NCBI GenBank assembly: GCA_012519565.1
Contig: JAAYPX010000028.1
Location: forward strand, 1-33,304
Direction of reading: 5' to 3'
Source: Clostridiales bacterium
Lineage (GTDB): Bacteria; Bacillota; Clostridia; Lachnospirales; Lachnospiraceae
DNA length: 33,304 nt
Positions 33,137 through 33,304 of this stretch are shown piece by piece (the first letter of the stretch is position 1; each line of letters begins with the position of its first letter). The notes beneath the pieces are model-generated. The model was not told the origin of the DNA. It ran no database searches and was given only the letters and a program-made list of their open reading frames with translations. A program made the translations under genes and the position numbers.

Positions 33137-33304
33137 TTGAATGAAAGCGAAGTGGAATTTTAGTTAACAGTAGGGTTGAGTTGATAGGATGACTTTAGCG
33201 TAGGAGAGTTGACAGAATGAATATATACTAGAATCATAAATAGCGTAAAATTACTTTAAGTTAAAAGCAAAAAAATAAATGTAGAGAATATCACTTTGTG
33301 TTAT
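33137..33304. other. Unassigned sequence at the right edge
   Basis: 168 bp of AT-rich DNA with no ORF of note. TTGACA occurs at 33209-33214, but the nearest -10-like TAGAAT is only 14 bp away, so no promoter is called. A gene may begin beyond the window. Confidence 0.4.

Noticed and set aside
33209-33234. TTGACA with TAGAAT near the right edge as a promoter.
   Set aside because: The spacer is only 14 bp, and no gene start is visible in the window.

Overview
This is an AT-rich chromosomal window from an endospore-forming Clostridia member of the Firmicutes, probably Lachnospiraceae or a close relative. That placement is inferred from gene content: spoVT, yabP, yabQ, spoIIE, Csp-type subtilases, strong GGAGG ribosome binding sites and a low-GC codon bias. 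No ribosomal RNA, phage, insertion sequence or CRISPR array is visible.

Layout, left to right. (1) 1-913: the 3' part of a DNA-deoxyinosine glycosylase gene that seems to have lost an internal segment, then dtd. (2) 1027-5123: two tandem Csp-type subtilases, the first with an intact Asp/His/Ser triad and the second with Gly in place of the catalytic Ser, followed by the forespore regulator spoVT. (3) 5275-7653: hup with its own promoter, structured leader and terminator, then rqcP-yabP-yabQ-divIC. (4) 7698-8126: an elongator tRNA-Met with a consensus promoter, a long rod-like hairpin, and a Spo0A-type spoIIE promoter with 21-bp spacing. (5) 8127-14363: spoIIE-tilS-hprT-ftsH. The order spoVT...yabO-yabP-yabQ-divIC-tRNA-spoIIE-tilS-hprT-ftsH is the classic Bacillus subtilis order. 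(6) 14435-14543: a candidate small RNA with a C-rich loop and a strong terminator. (7) 14705-17846: a CmpB-type membrane protein, a B12-binding/radical SAM protein and endonuclease III. (8) 17929-20361: a divergent pair (an unrecognised membrane-anchored protein and a 34-aa membrane peptide), then a VanW/G5 cell-wall protein. (9) 20390-23056: an AIR-synthase-like gene split by an in-frame TAA, an Lrp/AsnC regulator and an aminotransferase. (10) 23128-24138: a CheX-like protein and trmL. (11) 24206-28773, minus strand: mutS2, a ten-codon upstream ORF, an OmpR-type regulator and its sensor kinase. (12) 29097-33059: a degenerate HtrA-like PDZ protein, a YhaM-type exonuclease and an RlmD-type rRNA methyltransferase.

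How the genes fit together. Much of the left half serves sporulation and germination (Csp pair, SpoVT, YabP, YabQ, SpoIIE), mixed with essential housekeeping genes (HU, DivIC, TilS, HPRT, FtsH). RqcP and MutS2 both belong to the stalled-ribosome rescue system, although they lie about 20 kb apart. A recurring theme is enzymes that look broken: a dead subtilase paralogue, an HtrA-like protein lacking the catalytic His, an AIR synthase with a nonsense codon, a yabQ tail apparently in the wrong frame, and a glycosylase with a deleted active-site segment. The first two look like selected pseudoenzymes. The last three look like mutations or sequence errors.
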